A DNA stretch of 64,000 nt, taken from contig NC_018025.1 in the NCBI RefSeq assembly GCF_000266945.1, positions 1,798,001 to 1,862,000 of the forward strand. Reading direction: 5' to 3'. The stretch comes from Desulfomonile tiedjei DSM 6799 (GTDB lineage Bacteria; Desulfobacterota; Desulfomonilia; Desulfomonilales; Desulfomonilaceae). The position numbers and the translations under genes were made by a program. The notes under the pieces are model-generated. The model worked only from the letters and a program-made list of their open reading frames with translations, had not been told where the DNA came from and ran no database searches. Positions 1-8,404 of the stretch are shown here, piece after piece (the first letter of the stretch is position 1; every line of letters begins with the position of its first letter).

Positions 1-2957
1 CCGTAAATGCGATCCCTGTCTCGCACTGCGTCCGAGAGCCGTTTCAGGACCATGATCCCCGCGCCCTCGCCCATGACGAATCCGTTTGCCCCCACGTCGA
101 AGGGCCTGCTGCCGTCCGGTGAAAGAGCGCCGACTTTGGAGAATTTCACGAAAGAAGACGGGTGCATGGCCGCATCCACTCCACCAGCTATTGCGAGATC
201 CACAGATTCATCCCGTAAAGCTGAAACCGCGTTCATCATCGCTGCCATAGAAGACGCACACGCTGCGTCCACGGTGAAGTTGGGGCCTTCGAGATTAAAA
301 ACGTTTGCGACCCGCCCGGAAATAACGTTGGCAAGCTCACCGGGAAGCGAGTCTTCTGTAATGGGCGGAAGCGCGCCAAGGTACTTGGATTTGAAATCTT
401 CCATCAATTGCTGCTTGGCATTGGGATCGAGGCCTAAGCGATCGAACGATTCTTCAAGGCATGCCAGTGCTCGCGGGAATGACACCCGTTCGGCATAAAG
501 ATCTGTTTTCTGGCCTCCCATGCTATTGCCAAGGACTATTCCCACGCGCCGACCTTTGAGCTGTTCGGGGGTCAGCCGTGCATCGGTAAGAGCATCTCCC
601 GTGCAGGCAACGGCCAACTGCTGAGTCCGATCCATGAGAGCAGCCACTGCAGGAGGAATGCGGTACTTCAATGGATCGAATTGAAAATCCGTAACAAACC
701 CGCCAATCCGGGAATAAGTCTTGTCCGGAGCTTTAGGGTCCGGATCGTAATAGAGATTCGGATCTCCCCACCGATCGCTCGGAACATCCACAATGCCGTT
801 TCTCTTGGTTTTTATGTTTTCCCAGAAGGAGTCAGGGTTGGCTGCACCCGGGAATCTGAGACCGATGCCGACTACTGCAATGGGTTCTCGTTCTACCGTC
901 ACTTCAATATTCTGCACTAAGACCTCTTCTTCAGGCGCATCAAGCTGTTTTTTGGTTTGAGACGCTTTCTCGAAAATTCTGCGGCCGTTTTCGACGATTT
1001 CGGCATGAAATTCTGCGATGGTCTGTTTTTGATCGAGGACGGAAACGACTTGTCCCATGAGGTACAAACCGCGGTCAAGCTGCTCTTCCGGCGTCAAATC
1101 GCAGAAAACAGGACAATCCCAGGTAGCGGTTTCCGGGTCGATTGCGCAGCCTTTGGATGCAAGGCGAAGCGCTCCGAGATTATCCTTTTCGTATTGTTCC
1201 TTTCGTTCGGTCAGTCCCACACCATTCCTGATGCGTTCATGTTCCCGGAACAACATCTGTGCGGCCATGGGCGAGTTGGCTGCTCTTGCCCTGATGTTTA
1301 CTGTGCGACCGACCACGGCGGTCTTCTGACTCTTGAAAATCAAATCCTGGTAAGTTTGTGTAATCGCGCATGTGGAGACGGCTTCTTTTGTCGTCAAATA
1401 TGCGGTCCCCATCTGAAGCCCAACGTTGAGGCCCTTTTCCACGAGATCCGCGACCATTCCGGCGACAAAAGCCGAAGCCCTTCCCGAACCGATTCCCCCA
1501 GCCAGGAGAACAGTCACTTCGCTCAAGAGAATACCTGCTGTAGCTGCGGCTTCCAGCTCGTTTAGATTGGCGCTCCAGAGGCTCAGGCTGTCGAACGTTC
1601 CTATGTGGCCGCCAGATTCGCAGCCTTCAAACACGAAACGCCTCAATCCCGCTTTTAAGCCTTCCGACAGAATTGCAGGAGAGGGGCAATGCAGATAGCA
1701 GCGGGTTCCGATTGCTTCAATGCGCTTGGCAAGATCGACGCTCCCTGCAGCGAGGATTGCGTAGGGTGGAGGATTCTCGGCCATGATCTCCAGATGCGGT
1801 TCATAATTCCTTCGGTTTATCTCCAGACCGATCAAGCCTACGCCGAATTTGCCTTTGGTTTTTTCTCTCGCCAGAGAGATTCCTTCCCTCGCAATAGGTG
1901 GCGGCATATTTCCCATTGCCAGAAAAGGCAAGGCTCCCTGTTCGGCCACTGCAGCAAGGAAATCAGGATTGTCGCTCACGTGCGCCATGGGTCCCTGCAC
2001 GAGGGGGAAACCGGTATCGTGATCCGTGCATACACGGGAATCCTTGGTGAAAGGCCATGACGATGCTGACAAGGTGCAACGGCGTCCGAATTCGGCGATG
2101 ATGTCTCGAGTTTTTCCGAACTTCCTGGCAAGCCTTTTTGCGAAGACAATGTCGTCTGAAAGCGGAAACAGTACATCTCCCGTATCCAGAGACTTTATCG
2201 GCGCTCGCAATGCAGTGCGAAGCTTTTCACGATACGCATCGAAATCCTCGGGATGTAGTGTGTCCTCAAATTTCTTTAATTCTCGGGTGATCTTTGTCGC
2301 CACCCGTGAGTAGACTCTCAACGGTGTGCTTGTGCTTTCCGCGAGGAGTGTGGTGGCCGGCATATTCAAAGCGCTCAGGAGTTCTTTGATAGAGGTATCC
2401 AAACCGGATTCAGGCATGAGCGAGAGATGCACGTCCAGAACAATTCCCAATGCACCGGCCGCAATCGCGCCTGCTGCGGTTCTGAAATCGATTCCACCCT
2501 GCAGGAAAACCGGCAAAGCGCAATTTCCGAGGATCTCCTGCAAAAGTACAAATCCAGCGGTCTCACTCACCCAGCCGGAACCTTCGTGGCCTTTTGCAAT
2601 AAGCGCAGTGGCGCCGGCTTTCTCAGCCGCTTTTGCCTGTGGAGCATCTGCAACTTCAGCCAGGACGGGAAAGGCAAACTGCGCAAAGAAATCAGGCGCA
2701 AGCTCAACCATGCGCTCTGCATCTTCAAGGCTGATTATTGCTGCAACAGGCTGCTGAACTGTCCCAAGATCGTCAAGACCGATCCTTACACCATACGGAA
2801 CGCCAGGCGGCATGGCGGCAGCAACCGGACCGGCTGTTGCATAATCGAAAAATCCCAGCCCTCCTGCACGCGTCACTTCCTCGACCAGAGTAGAGGTGTT
2901 ATTTGCCGGAGGATTGACGAACAGAACCGGTACCTTCAATGCAGAAAGCAATTTCAT
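1..2957 (-). CDS. PUFA/polyketide-type synthase: tandem PfaD-like barrels plus ketosynthase (C-terminus off window)
   Basis: One open frame of 985 codons runs from the ATG at 2955-2957 and leaves the window at base 1, so the C-terminal part is missing. Domain order seen: residues about 1-270, a nitronate-monooxygenase/PfaD-like FMN barrel (GHEGSGWV near 120). Residues about 320-560 form a second barrel (VQGPMAHVSD, FEGCESGGHIG, AGGIGSGRASAF). From about 690 a ketosynthase begins with EPIAVVGIGLRFPG and has its active-site Cys in VDAACASSMAAM (about 900). PfaD-type barrels are the enoyl reductases of polyunsaturated-fatty-acid synthases, so a secondary-lipid or polyketide product is inferred; the product itself cannot be read here. 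The start overlaps the TetR stop as ATGA, with AAGGTGG just upstream, implying translational coupling. Having the reductase barrels N-terminal to the ketosynthase on the same chain is unusual compared with separate pfaD genes. Confidence 0.87.
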   Translation of the reverse strand, partial: MKLLSALKVPVLFVNPPANNTSTLVEEVTRAGGLGFFDYATAGPVAAAMPPGVPYGVRIGLDDLGTVQQPVAAIISLEDAERMVELAPDFFAQFAFPVLAEVADAPQAKAAEKAGATALIAKGHEGSGWVSETAGFVLLQEILGNCALPVFLQGGIDFRTAAGAIAAGALGIVLDVHLSLMPESGLDTSIKELLSALNMPATTLLAESTSTPLRVYSRVATKITRELKKFEDTLHPEDFDAYREKLRTALRAPIKSLDTGDVLFPLSDDIVFAKRLARKFGKTRDIIAEFGRRCTLSASSWPFTKDSRVCTDHDTGFPLVQGPMAHVSDNPDFLAAVAEQGALPFLAMGNMPPPIAREGISLAREKTKGKFGVGLIGLEINRRNYEPHLEIMAENPPPYAILAAGSVDLAKRIEAIGTRCYLHCPSPAILSEGLKAGLRRFVFEGCESGGHIGTFDSLSLWSANLNELEAAATAGILLSEVTVLLAGGIGSGRASAFVAGMVADLVEKGLNVGLQMGTAYLTTKEAVSTCAITQTYQDLIFKSQKTAVVGRTVNIRARAANSPMAAQMLFREHERIRNGVGLTERKEQYEKDNLGALRLASKGCAIDPETATWDCPVFCDLTPEEQLDRGLYLMGQVVSVLDQKQTIAEFHAEIVENGRRIFEKASQTKKQLDAPEEEVLVQNIEVTVEREPIAVVGIGLRFPGAANPDSFWENIKTKRNGIVDVPSDRWGDPNLYYDPDPKAPDKTYSRIGGFVTDFQFDPLKYRIPPAVAALMDRTQQLAVACTGDALTDARLTPEQLKGRRVGIVLGNSMGGQKTDLYAERVSFPRALACLEESFDRLGLDPNAKQQLMEDFKSKYLGALPPITEDSLPGELANVISGRVANVFNLEGPNFTVDAACASSMAAMMNAVSALRDESVDLAIAGGVDAAMHPSSFVKFSKVGALSPDGSRPFDVGANGFVMGEGAGIMVLKRLSDAVRDRDRIY

Positions 2958-3907
2958 GAGACCACCTTCAATGAACTGATTTTTTCAGATTCTTTCTGAA
3001 CCACGAATCCGTAAAAGAGCACTTCTTTAACGGTTTCTATTTCGTGGATCAGGGATCCCTCGGCACCTTCGTGCAGCCATTTTTGGATGACGCCGTTGAG
3101 GAATCCGATAATTCCGTAAAACACGGTGAAATAATTCATCTGTTTGAGTCGGCCCGAACGGGATGCCTTCCAGCAACGCCTCTTCAGGCCGGGTAACCCG
3201 AGAATCAGCTCGCTGATGAACTTCTCGGAAAATTCTCTGCCGAATTCTTTGTGTTCCTGAATGATGACCTTGAAGAAAGCGGAATTGCTCTCGAAAAAGC
3301 TGAGATACATTCTGATGACGCTTTCGATGATTTTCAGGATGTCTTCTTCTGTGCTCAGGTCTTTCCTGGCAAGCTCGACGAATTCGGAAATAGTCGATTC
3401 CTTGAGAGCATTGAAGAGTCCTTCTTTAGTGCTGAAATAACGGTACACCGTGCCTTTGGCTATTCCTGCACGTTCAGCAATGGAATCGATGGTTGTCGCG
3501 TGGAACCCCTTTTCGGAGAATTCTTCAAGAGCCGCATGGAAGATTCTCTGCCTGGCATCCTTCTGTTTTTTTCGTTTGGATTTGTCAGGATCGCTTGGTT
3601 TACGGAGTGTTTGGAAAAGCAAGTCTTCCAGGATCGCAGCTTTTTGAATTCCCGAGGAGACCGCAGTGTCCAGCACGCTCCGGTACAATTCCCGCACGAG
3701 CGCATCCGAGTAAATCGGCGAAGCTGCGAGTGCTTCCGTTGCTTTTTCCACGAACAGCAAGACCAGTTCTTCCCGAGTGGTGTCTTCGTCTGGATTTTTT
3801 TGGAGTTCCGAGTTGAGAATCTTGATGAGCGCAGGAATAGCGAAGGTGTCCTTGTGGACTTTGGTTTTGGCAATAACCGTATTGATACGCTTTTCGAGGT
3901 CTTCCAT
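2954..3907 (-). CDS. TetR/AcrR-family regulator with an N-terminal extension of about 115 residues
   Basis: The protein has 317 residues. The ATG at 3905-3907 is preferred because CAGGAGA lies 8 bases upstream; a longer in-frame start exists 13 codons earlier. A typical TetR N-terminal helix-turn-helix (ARQRIFHAALEEFSEKGFHA, then TTIDSIAERAGIAKGTVYRY) lies at residues about 118-165 rather than at the extreme N-terminus, followed by a ligand-binding helical domain. Most TetR proteins are about 200 residues, so the leading part (residues 1-115, helical, charged, no recognised domain) is extra. The gene overlaps the following synthase by four bases (ATGA), so the two form one transcription unit. 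The natural inference is a repressor of the lipid/polyketide locus that senses an acyl-CoA or related product. A palindromic operator lies just upstream of the start. Confidence 0.85.
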   Translation of the reverse strand: MEDLEKRINTVIAKTKVHKDTFAIPALIKILNSELQKNPDEDTTREELVLLFVEKATEALAASPIYSDALVRELYRSVLDTAVSSGIQKAAILEDLLFQTLRKPSDPDKSKRKKQKDARQRIFHAALEEFSEKGFHATTIDSIAERAGIAKGTVYRYFSTKEGLFNALKESTISEFVELARKDLSTEEDILKIIESVIRMYLSFFESNSAFFKVIIQEHKEFGREFSEKFISELILGLPGLKRRCWKASRSGRLKQMNYFTVFYGIIGFLNGVIQKWLHEGAEGSLIHEIETVKEVLFYGFVVQKESEKISSLKVVS

Positions 3908-3947
3908 ACATGTCTCCTGACGGGATGCGCTCCCAAAAAAACACAAT

Positions 3948-3986
3948 GGTCAGTCAACGATTTTCGAGTGACTGACCGGCTAGTCA
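3948..3986. promoter_or_regulatory. Probable TetR operator palindromes
   Basis: GGTCAGTCA at 3948-3956 is the inverted complement of TGACTGACC at 3969-3977. The second arm continues into an 18-bp imperfect palindrome, TGACTGACCGGCTAGTCA (3969-3986, 14 of 18 positions symmetric). It sits 40-80 bases upstream of the TetR start, as expected for autorepression. The same half-site ACTGAC/GTCAGT occurs before the second TetR gene at 49778-49791. Confidence 0.6.
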
Positions 3987-4169
3987 TGAGTCTATTTTTA
4001 GTGAACTCGTGAGTACATTGTCAAGATGTTTGTCAACAAACCAACTCGACATTCAATAATGATGCGAATTTAGTGAATAATTTTTGAGGAATGCGGGATG
4101 TGAAAAACTGGTAGATGGCGGCGTAGACGTTCATATATCAAATGTGGTCCCCCTTTTTGTAAACGCATT

Positions 4170-4232
4170 GTGAATTACCGCAAAGTTAGCGCCGATGGAG
4201 GCGGGGGATTTTTCCACGAATAACTGATTGCA
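4170..4232. repeat. Partial family D repeat in the 3908-4289 gap
   Basis: The run around GGCGGGGGATTTTTCCACGA and AACTGATTGC matches one end of the C/G-tract element seen at 17549-17662 and 18261-18362 (there GGGGGATTTTTTCCACACAT, AACTGAATG). The rest of the gap holds the TetR operator and the arsR promoter; I see no gene in it. Confidence 0.4.
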
Positions 4233-4253
4233 TATTCTGTTATGGATTTTTTC

Positions 4254-4282
4254 TTGACACCCGAACACCAAGGTTTTATACT
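4254..4282 (+). promoter_or_regulatory. Near-consensus sigma70 promoter of the arsR operon
   Basis: TTGACA (4254-4259), a 17-base spacer and TATACT (4277-4282) make a near-perfect vegetative promoter. Transcription should begin about 7 bases after the -10 box, at about 4289-4290, which coincides with the ATG at 4290. The mRNA is therefore probably leaderless. Confidence 0.75.
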
Positions 4283-4297
4283 TCGAAATATGTCGAA
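4282..4297. promoter_or_regulatory. Candidate ArsR operator over the start site
   Basis: TTCGAAATATGTCGAA is a 16-bp near-perfect palindrome (14 of 16 positions symmetric). It overlaps the end of the -10 box and the predicted start codon, where a bound ArsR dimer would block polymerase. Confidence 0.5.
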
Positions 4298-4667
4298 CAA
4301 TAGAACCATAAATTTGGAGCGATTCGCCGACATGTTCAAGGCGCTGGGCAATTCTCATCGACTCGCCATTTTTCTCCGACTCATCTCCTGTTGTCCTCCG
4401 GGTACCAAGTGGGTGGCAGGGCCGGAATCACGACGTGTGGTAGGTCAACTGGGTGAAGACCTGGGCATTGCCCCGTCAACGCTTTCTCACCACATAAAGG
4501 AACTCCGTACAGCCGGACTCATCAGTGCAGAAAGGCGAGGCAAAAACATCGAATGCTGGATCGATGCAGAGGCGCTGAACACCTTGGTGGATTTATTGAC
4601 AGCTCAAGAATCGAACGATTCGGCTGCAGGTCAGATCCGTTGCTGTGCGTGCGAAGAGTCTGACTGA
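4290..4667 (+). CDS. arsR: ArsR-family metalloid-responsive repressor
   Basis: The protein has 125 residues from the ATG at 4290. An upstream in-frame ATG at 4242 would place the promoter inside the gene and is rejected. It is a winged-helix ArsR protein: MFKALGNSHRLAIFLRL begins the domain and the recognition helix is LGIAPSTLSHHIKELRTAGL. The classical ELCVCDL metal site is absent. Instead there is a Cys pair in LISCCPPG before the DNA-binding helices and a C-terminal RCCACEESD cluster, so inducer binding would use those thiols. This matches As(III) sensors that differ from the plasmid R773 type. It heads the operon with the C_GCAxxG_C_C protein and ArsM, so it most likely represses it until arsenite is present. 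Confidence 0.85.
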   Translation: MSNNRTINLERFADMFKALGNSHRLAIFLRLISCCPPGTKWVAGPESRRVVGQLGEDLGIAPSTLSHHIKELRTAGLISAERRGKNIECWIDAEALNTLVDLLTAQESNDSAAGQIRCCACEESD

Positions 4668-4827
4668 AGCCTAAGCCGCCAGGTCGCTCGACTCCTGAAG
4701 AGTCATCAACATTGATGGAGCAGGTTCTGACTAGCCTGGTCTCGTGGACATCTTCGTCCCTCTGAACAGTCTGTCAGAGCGCGAGAGTGGTTTGTCCTTA
4801 TCACATGAAAAAGGAGGATGATTCCCC

Positions 4828-5355
4828 ATGCTTTCAACAAATGCAGTGTCAGAGGACTTTGGTCGTATGATGGAACTTGCCCGACAAGGATTCCATTGCA
4901 GCGACATACTTGTCTCCATGGGCCTGGAGGCTCAGGCAAAGGTCAATCCCGACGCCGTTCGACTTGCGTCTGCCCTCGCCGGTGGAATCGGTTCGTCCGG
5001 TGATATCTGTGGAGCATTCACGGGTGGCGCTTGTCTTCTCGGTCTCTACGCCGGTAGGGGTGCACTGGATGAAGAAGAGGACCCGAGACTGAGAGTGATG
5101 ATCTCAGAGTTGATGGACTGGTTCTCGGCTGAGCAAGAAAAGAGATACGGCGGAATTCATTGCAGCGAAATCATCGGGGATGATCCGCAAAATATGCCCA
5201 TGAGATGCCCTCAGATTGTCGCGGCTGTTTACCGCAGGGTAAGGACAATTCTTGACCAGCATGGCTTCGACTGGAAGGCTGGACCCAAGCCGGTGAGACC
5301 AAAGAAAACTACGCACTCTTGCGACGCAGCCTGCCCGGTTGCAGCGAGGTTGTGA
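4828..5355 (+). CDS. C_GCAxxG_C_C family probable redox protein
   Basis: The protein has 175 residues; AAGGAGG ends about 10 bases before the ATG. The family pattern is visible: GFHCSDIL, then a helical segment, GDICGAFTGGACLLGLYAG, then HCSEIIG and RCPQIV, so cysteines are spaced as in the C_GCAxxG_C_C domain. A thiol-rich tail (HSCDAACPVA) is added. Members are thought to be redox or metal-binding proteins without a defined reaction. Its place between ArsR and ArsM suggests it handles arsenic or supplies reducing thiols to the methyltransferase; that is inference. Confidence 0.8.
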   Translation: MLSTNAVSEDFGRMMELARQGFHCSDILVSMGLEAQAKVNPDAVRLASALAGGIGSSGDICGAFTGGACLLGLYAGRGALDEEEDPRLRVMISELMDWFSAEQEKRYGGIHCSEIIGDDPQNMPMRCPQIVAAVYRRVRTILDQHGFDWKAGPKPVRPKKTTHSCDAACPVAARL

Positions 5356-5385
5356 CCGAGATCGATCATTTGAAGGGGGCACCGA

Positions 5386-6189
5386 ATGAAAGACAAAGAG
5401 CCGAGTGAAATCAGAGAAGCCGTGCGGAGAAGATACGGAGAAATAGCTAATCATAGGACATCATGCGGGTGCGGGCCGCCAAGCTGTTGTGGAGGCCCGG
5501 TAGCGGCGCCGGACGGTTTGTCAGCACTCCGAGTGGGATATTCGCTGCAGGATCTGGAAATTGCGCCAGAGGGGTCCGATTTGGGGCTTGGATGCGGCAA
5601 TCCGCAAGCTATAGCCGCCTTGCGGCCAGGAGAGACAGTTTTGGATCTTGGTAGCGGCGCAGGATTTGATAGTTTCTTGGCAGCCAGACAGGTTGGGAAA
5701 ACCGGACGCGTAATTGGGGTTGACATGACTCCGGAAATGCTTGCCAAAGCAAGAGAACTTGCGCGGGGAGCAGAGCACTCGAAGATCGAGTTCCGTCTCG
5801 GAGAAATCGAGAATCTACCTATTGCAGACTCAAGCGTGGATGTCATCATATCAAACTGCGTCATAAACCTCTCACCGGACAAACAAAGAGTGTTCCAAGA
5901 AGCCTTTCGAGTCCTGAAACCGGGAGGGCGATTGGCCATTTCGGACGTGATTGCTACTGCACCCTTGCCCGAAGCCGTCCGGAACGACTTGTCCCTGTAC
6001 TCCAGTTGCATTGGCGGAGCCGTTTCTGCAGATGAACTTGAAACGATGCTCCGTGAATCCGGTTTTGAGAGTATAAGGATTCAACCCAAAGACGAGAATC
6101 GTGAACTCATACGTGACTGGGCTCCGGAGCGCAATGTAGAAGACTACATCGCTTCTGCCATCATTGAAGCTGTAAAACCAAATTCTTGA
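5386..6189 (+). CDS. arsM: Arsenite S-adenosylmethionine methyltransferase
   Basis: The protein has 267 residues, the usual ArsM length, and follows the redox protein by 30 bases with AAGGGGGC before the ATG. SAM motif I is VLDLGSGAGFDSF. The N-terminal Cys run (TSCGCGPPSCCGG) and the later conserved cysteines NCVINLSPDK and SSCIGGAV correspond to the As(III)-binding cysteines of ArsM. The enzyme methylates arsenite stepwise to methyl, dimethyl and trimethyl arsenicals in the cytoplasm, releasing volatile products. It is the last gene of the arsR operon, and no arsB/acr3 efflux pump is present, so methylation is the only arsenic function here. Confidence 0.92.
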   Translation: MKDKEPSEIREAVRRRYGEIANHRTSCGCGPPSCCGGPVAAPDGLSALRVGYSLQDLEIAPEGSDLGLGCGNPQAIAALRPGETVLDLGSGAGFDSFLAARQVGKTGRVIGVDMTPEMLAKARELARGAEHSKIEFRLGEIENLPIADSSVDVIISNCVINLSPDKQRVFQEAFRVLKPGGRLAISDVIATAPLPEAVRNDLSLYSSCIGGAVSADELETMLRESGFESIRIQPKDENRELIRDWAPERNVEDYIASAIIEAVKPNS

Positions 6190-6269
6190 ATTAGAGCCCA
6201 ATTCGTGGATGCTTAGGACAGGAGACGAAATACGTTGGAGTATCTGTCACGTCGTTGCTCGGATAATAC

Positions 6270-7493
6270 CTAGTCGGGAATGAGCCGCTGATACAGTTCA
6301 AGAACCTTCTTGTGGTTGATTTCGGGATTGAACTGCTCCAGAACTCGCGTTCGGCCCTGCTCGGCCATGCGGGTTGCTGCAGATCTGTCTTCGGTCATCC
6401 TGAGTACGGCATCTGCAATGGCTTGAGCATTCTTTTCAGGTATAAGCAAACCTGTGACGCGATCCTCCACCAGCTCGGCTATCCCTGAAACGTCGGTGGC
6501 AATCACGGGCACTCTGTGCATGAGCGATTCCATCAGCACGGTTGGGATTCCGTCGCGATCCCCGGATTTGTGGATCACGCTGGGCATGATGAAGATATCA
6601 GTGGAGTAAAAGAGATCGGAGACCTTGTCATAGGGCAGGAATCCGGGAAACGACACGCATCCGTCCAGGCCGAGCTTGTTGGAAAGCCGCTTGAGCTGCA
6701 TTCCTCGAGGCCCTGCTCCAGCAAGTGTCAGATGAAAACGGATTCCTCCACCCTTCAGAATGCTGCAAGCCTGAAGCAGGAAATCATAGCCTTTTTTCCC
6801 CACGAATCTGCCAAGGGCTAGCAGTTGGTACGGCTGGTTCATTGTTACCGGGGCTTCGCGTTCGGACTTGAGTGGAACCCCGTTGTACGTGAGATACATT
6901 TTCTCAGAACCGGAGCCTGCAAACTCTGTCAGGTATTTGATATTTGCCCGGGTTTCGCTCCTGAGAAAAGTAGCGTCTCGGATCTTCTCTTTCAGCGCAC
7001 CATCCGGCGGATAAATGTCCCAGGCTCGTGCCGTGAAACTGAAAGGAATGCCGGTGAGCCGCGATGAAATCCATGCCGCTGTGGCAGGACCGTTGGCCCA
7101 GGGTGCATGAATATGGCGGACTCCTTCTACTTCAAATTTGCGGGCCAGAGTGAATCCGCAGAGAAAAGACCAGAGATTCTCCCCACCTTTTTCGAACCCG
7201 TTCCATCTGCGAAACGGGACGGTTCGCAGAAGTTCCGCTGTAAGCCGGCGGTTTCGTCTCCACCAGTATGCGACGTCTTTGAATGCATACTTGAGGAACG
7301 GGATGCCCAGACGATCCATCTTGTGGCTGACAGACTGCATTTCCGCGGACAGGTTCTTCGTATGTTCGCCATAGAGCGTATAGACTTTGAGATCCAAACC
7401 CATATTCCACAAATTCATGACTTCCCGGAAAATGAAAGTTTCCGAGGCCAAGGGGAACCAGAGAAGAATATAAGCAGTTTTCGGGCCTATCAT
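6270..7493 (-). CDS. GT4-family glycosyltransferase
   Basis: The protein has 407 residues and a GT-B fold. The N-terminal half contains AYILLWFPLASETFIFRE and HIHAPWANGPATAAW. The C-terminal half has the GT4 nucleotide-sugar site: LLALGRFVGKKGYDFLLQA, LAGAGPRGMQLKRL, then the EX7E-like stretch GIPTVLMESLMHRVPVIATD and GIAELVEDRVTGLL. Such enzymes transfer a sugar from a nucleotide or lipid donor in exopolysaccharide or LPS assembly; donor and acceptor cannot be read here. It stands alone, convergent with arsM and followed downstream on the minus strand by no other sugar gene. Confidence 0.88.
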   Translation of the reverse strand: MIGPKTAYILLWFPLASETFIFREVMNLWNMGLDLKVYTLYGEHTKNLSAEMQSVSHKMDRLGIPFLKYAFKDVAYWWRRNRRLTAELLRTVPFRRWNGFEKGGENLWSFLCGFTLARKFEVEGVRHIHAPWANGPATAAWISSRLTGIPFSFTARAWDIYPPDGALKEKIRDATFLRSETRANIKYLTEFAGSGSEKMYLTYNGVPLKSEREAPVTMNQPYQLLALGRFVGKKGYDFLLQACSILKGGGIRFHLTLAGAGPRGMQLKRLSNKLGLDGCVSFPGFLPYDKVSDLFYSTDIFIMPSVIHKSGDRDGIPTVLMESLMHRVPVIATDVSGIAELVEDRVTGLLIPEKNAQAIADAVLRMTEDRSAATRMAEQGRTRVLEQFNPEINHKKVLELYQRLIPD

Positions 7494-7525
7494 GGGATTG
7501 AGTGCTCCAAAACGGATTCAGGATA

Positions 7526-8263
7526 TTACCATAGATTCTTCACAGGACCTGCAGGTCTGGTAGGCAGCCCGCGAACGGGTTTTTTCATTCCGTCAGCGCT
7601 CTTAAGCAGTTTTTCGGTGTATTCTTCGATACGCCTGCGCCATTCCAAATCGGTTTCATTCGCAAGGGCTCGCTCGAAATAATTCATGGCTTCAACCGGT
7701 CTTTCACCGAGCATACAGGCGATACCCAGATTGCCCAGAGCATCGGGATTGTTCGGATTCAGTCGCAGAACAGTCTGATAGTCCTTAATGGCTTCACTGT
7801 ACCGTGTCAGTGCAGTAAAAGCGAGACCTCTGCCGAGAAAAGCTGATGAAGAAGACGGTGCGAGCTTAATGGCCGTATTGTAGTCGCTCAAAGCAGTTTC
7901 GTGATCGAGATTGAAATTGTGGGCATCGCCTCTTTCCACATACCCTGCAGCATCGGACGGTTTCAGCTCGATATACTGGTTGAAGTCCTTAATGGCAAGA
8001 TGAGGCATTCCCATAGCGAGTCGAGTCTTTCCTCGATACAAATAAGCTTGGGAGTTGTGTGGATCTTTTCGTAATGCAAGAGAAAGAGATCGAAGTGCCG
8101 CTGCGTAGAGCTTATTGCCAAACTGCTCTTTTCCCTGTCTCACATGAACTGCTGCGGATTGCTTTGCGCCGGCAGCCGGAGCTTGTGCCAAAGCATGCGT
8201 GCCGAACAATACGATCAACAATGCGATGCACGAGCAGCGCGTGAGGAAAAGAGTCTTCATCAT
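7526..8263 (-). CDS. Exported tetratricopeptide-repeat protein
   Basis: About 245 residues. An in-frame ATG also occurs at 8281, but the codon at 8263 gives a cleaner signal peptide (MMKTLFLTRCSCIALLIVLF, cleavage after HALA). Five or six TPR units follow: KLYAAALRSLSLALRKDPHN, SQAYLYRGKTRLAMGMPHLA, then AAGYVERGDAHNFNLDHETA, SSAFLGRGLAFTALTRYSEA and PDALGNLGIACMLGERPVEA. TPRs are protein-interaction scaffolds, here periplasmic; the partner is unknown. Confidence 0.8.
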   Translation of the reverse strand: MMKTLFLTRCSCIALLIVLFGTHALAQAPAAGAKQSAAVHVRQGKEQFGNKLYAAALRSLSLALRKDPHNSQAYLYRGKTRLAMGMPHLAIKDFNQYIELKPSDAAGYVERGDAHNFNLDHETALSDYNTAIKLAPSSSSAFLGRGLAFTALTRYSEAIKDYQTVLRLNPNNPDALGNLGIACMLGERPVEAMNYFERALANETDLEWRRRIEEYTEKLLKSADGMKKPVRGLPTRPAGPVKNLW

Positions 8264-8404
8264 CGTCATCCATTCCAGCATTGGAAGGCAGATTGTACGA
8301 AGAGAACACGTTTGTCAACGGTTGTAGAATGTAAGCCCGTGAACCCAATGGGCTTTCTCTTCTCGGGCATTGTGTGCTAATTTCCTGGTAGTCTCCTGAT
8401 GCGC

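Noticed and set aside
957-2757. Several open frames of 90-200 codons on the plus strand over the synthase
   Set aside because: They are antisense to an uninterrupted 985-codon frame with clear FMN-barrel and ketosynthase motifs.
4242-4289. Upstream ATG extending ArsR by 16 residues
   Set aside because: That segment contains the -35 and -10 boxes, so it cannot be in the same transcript.
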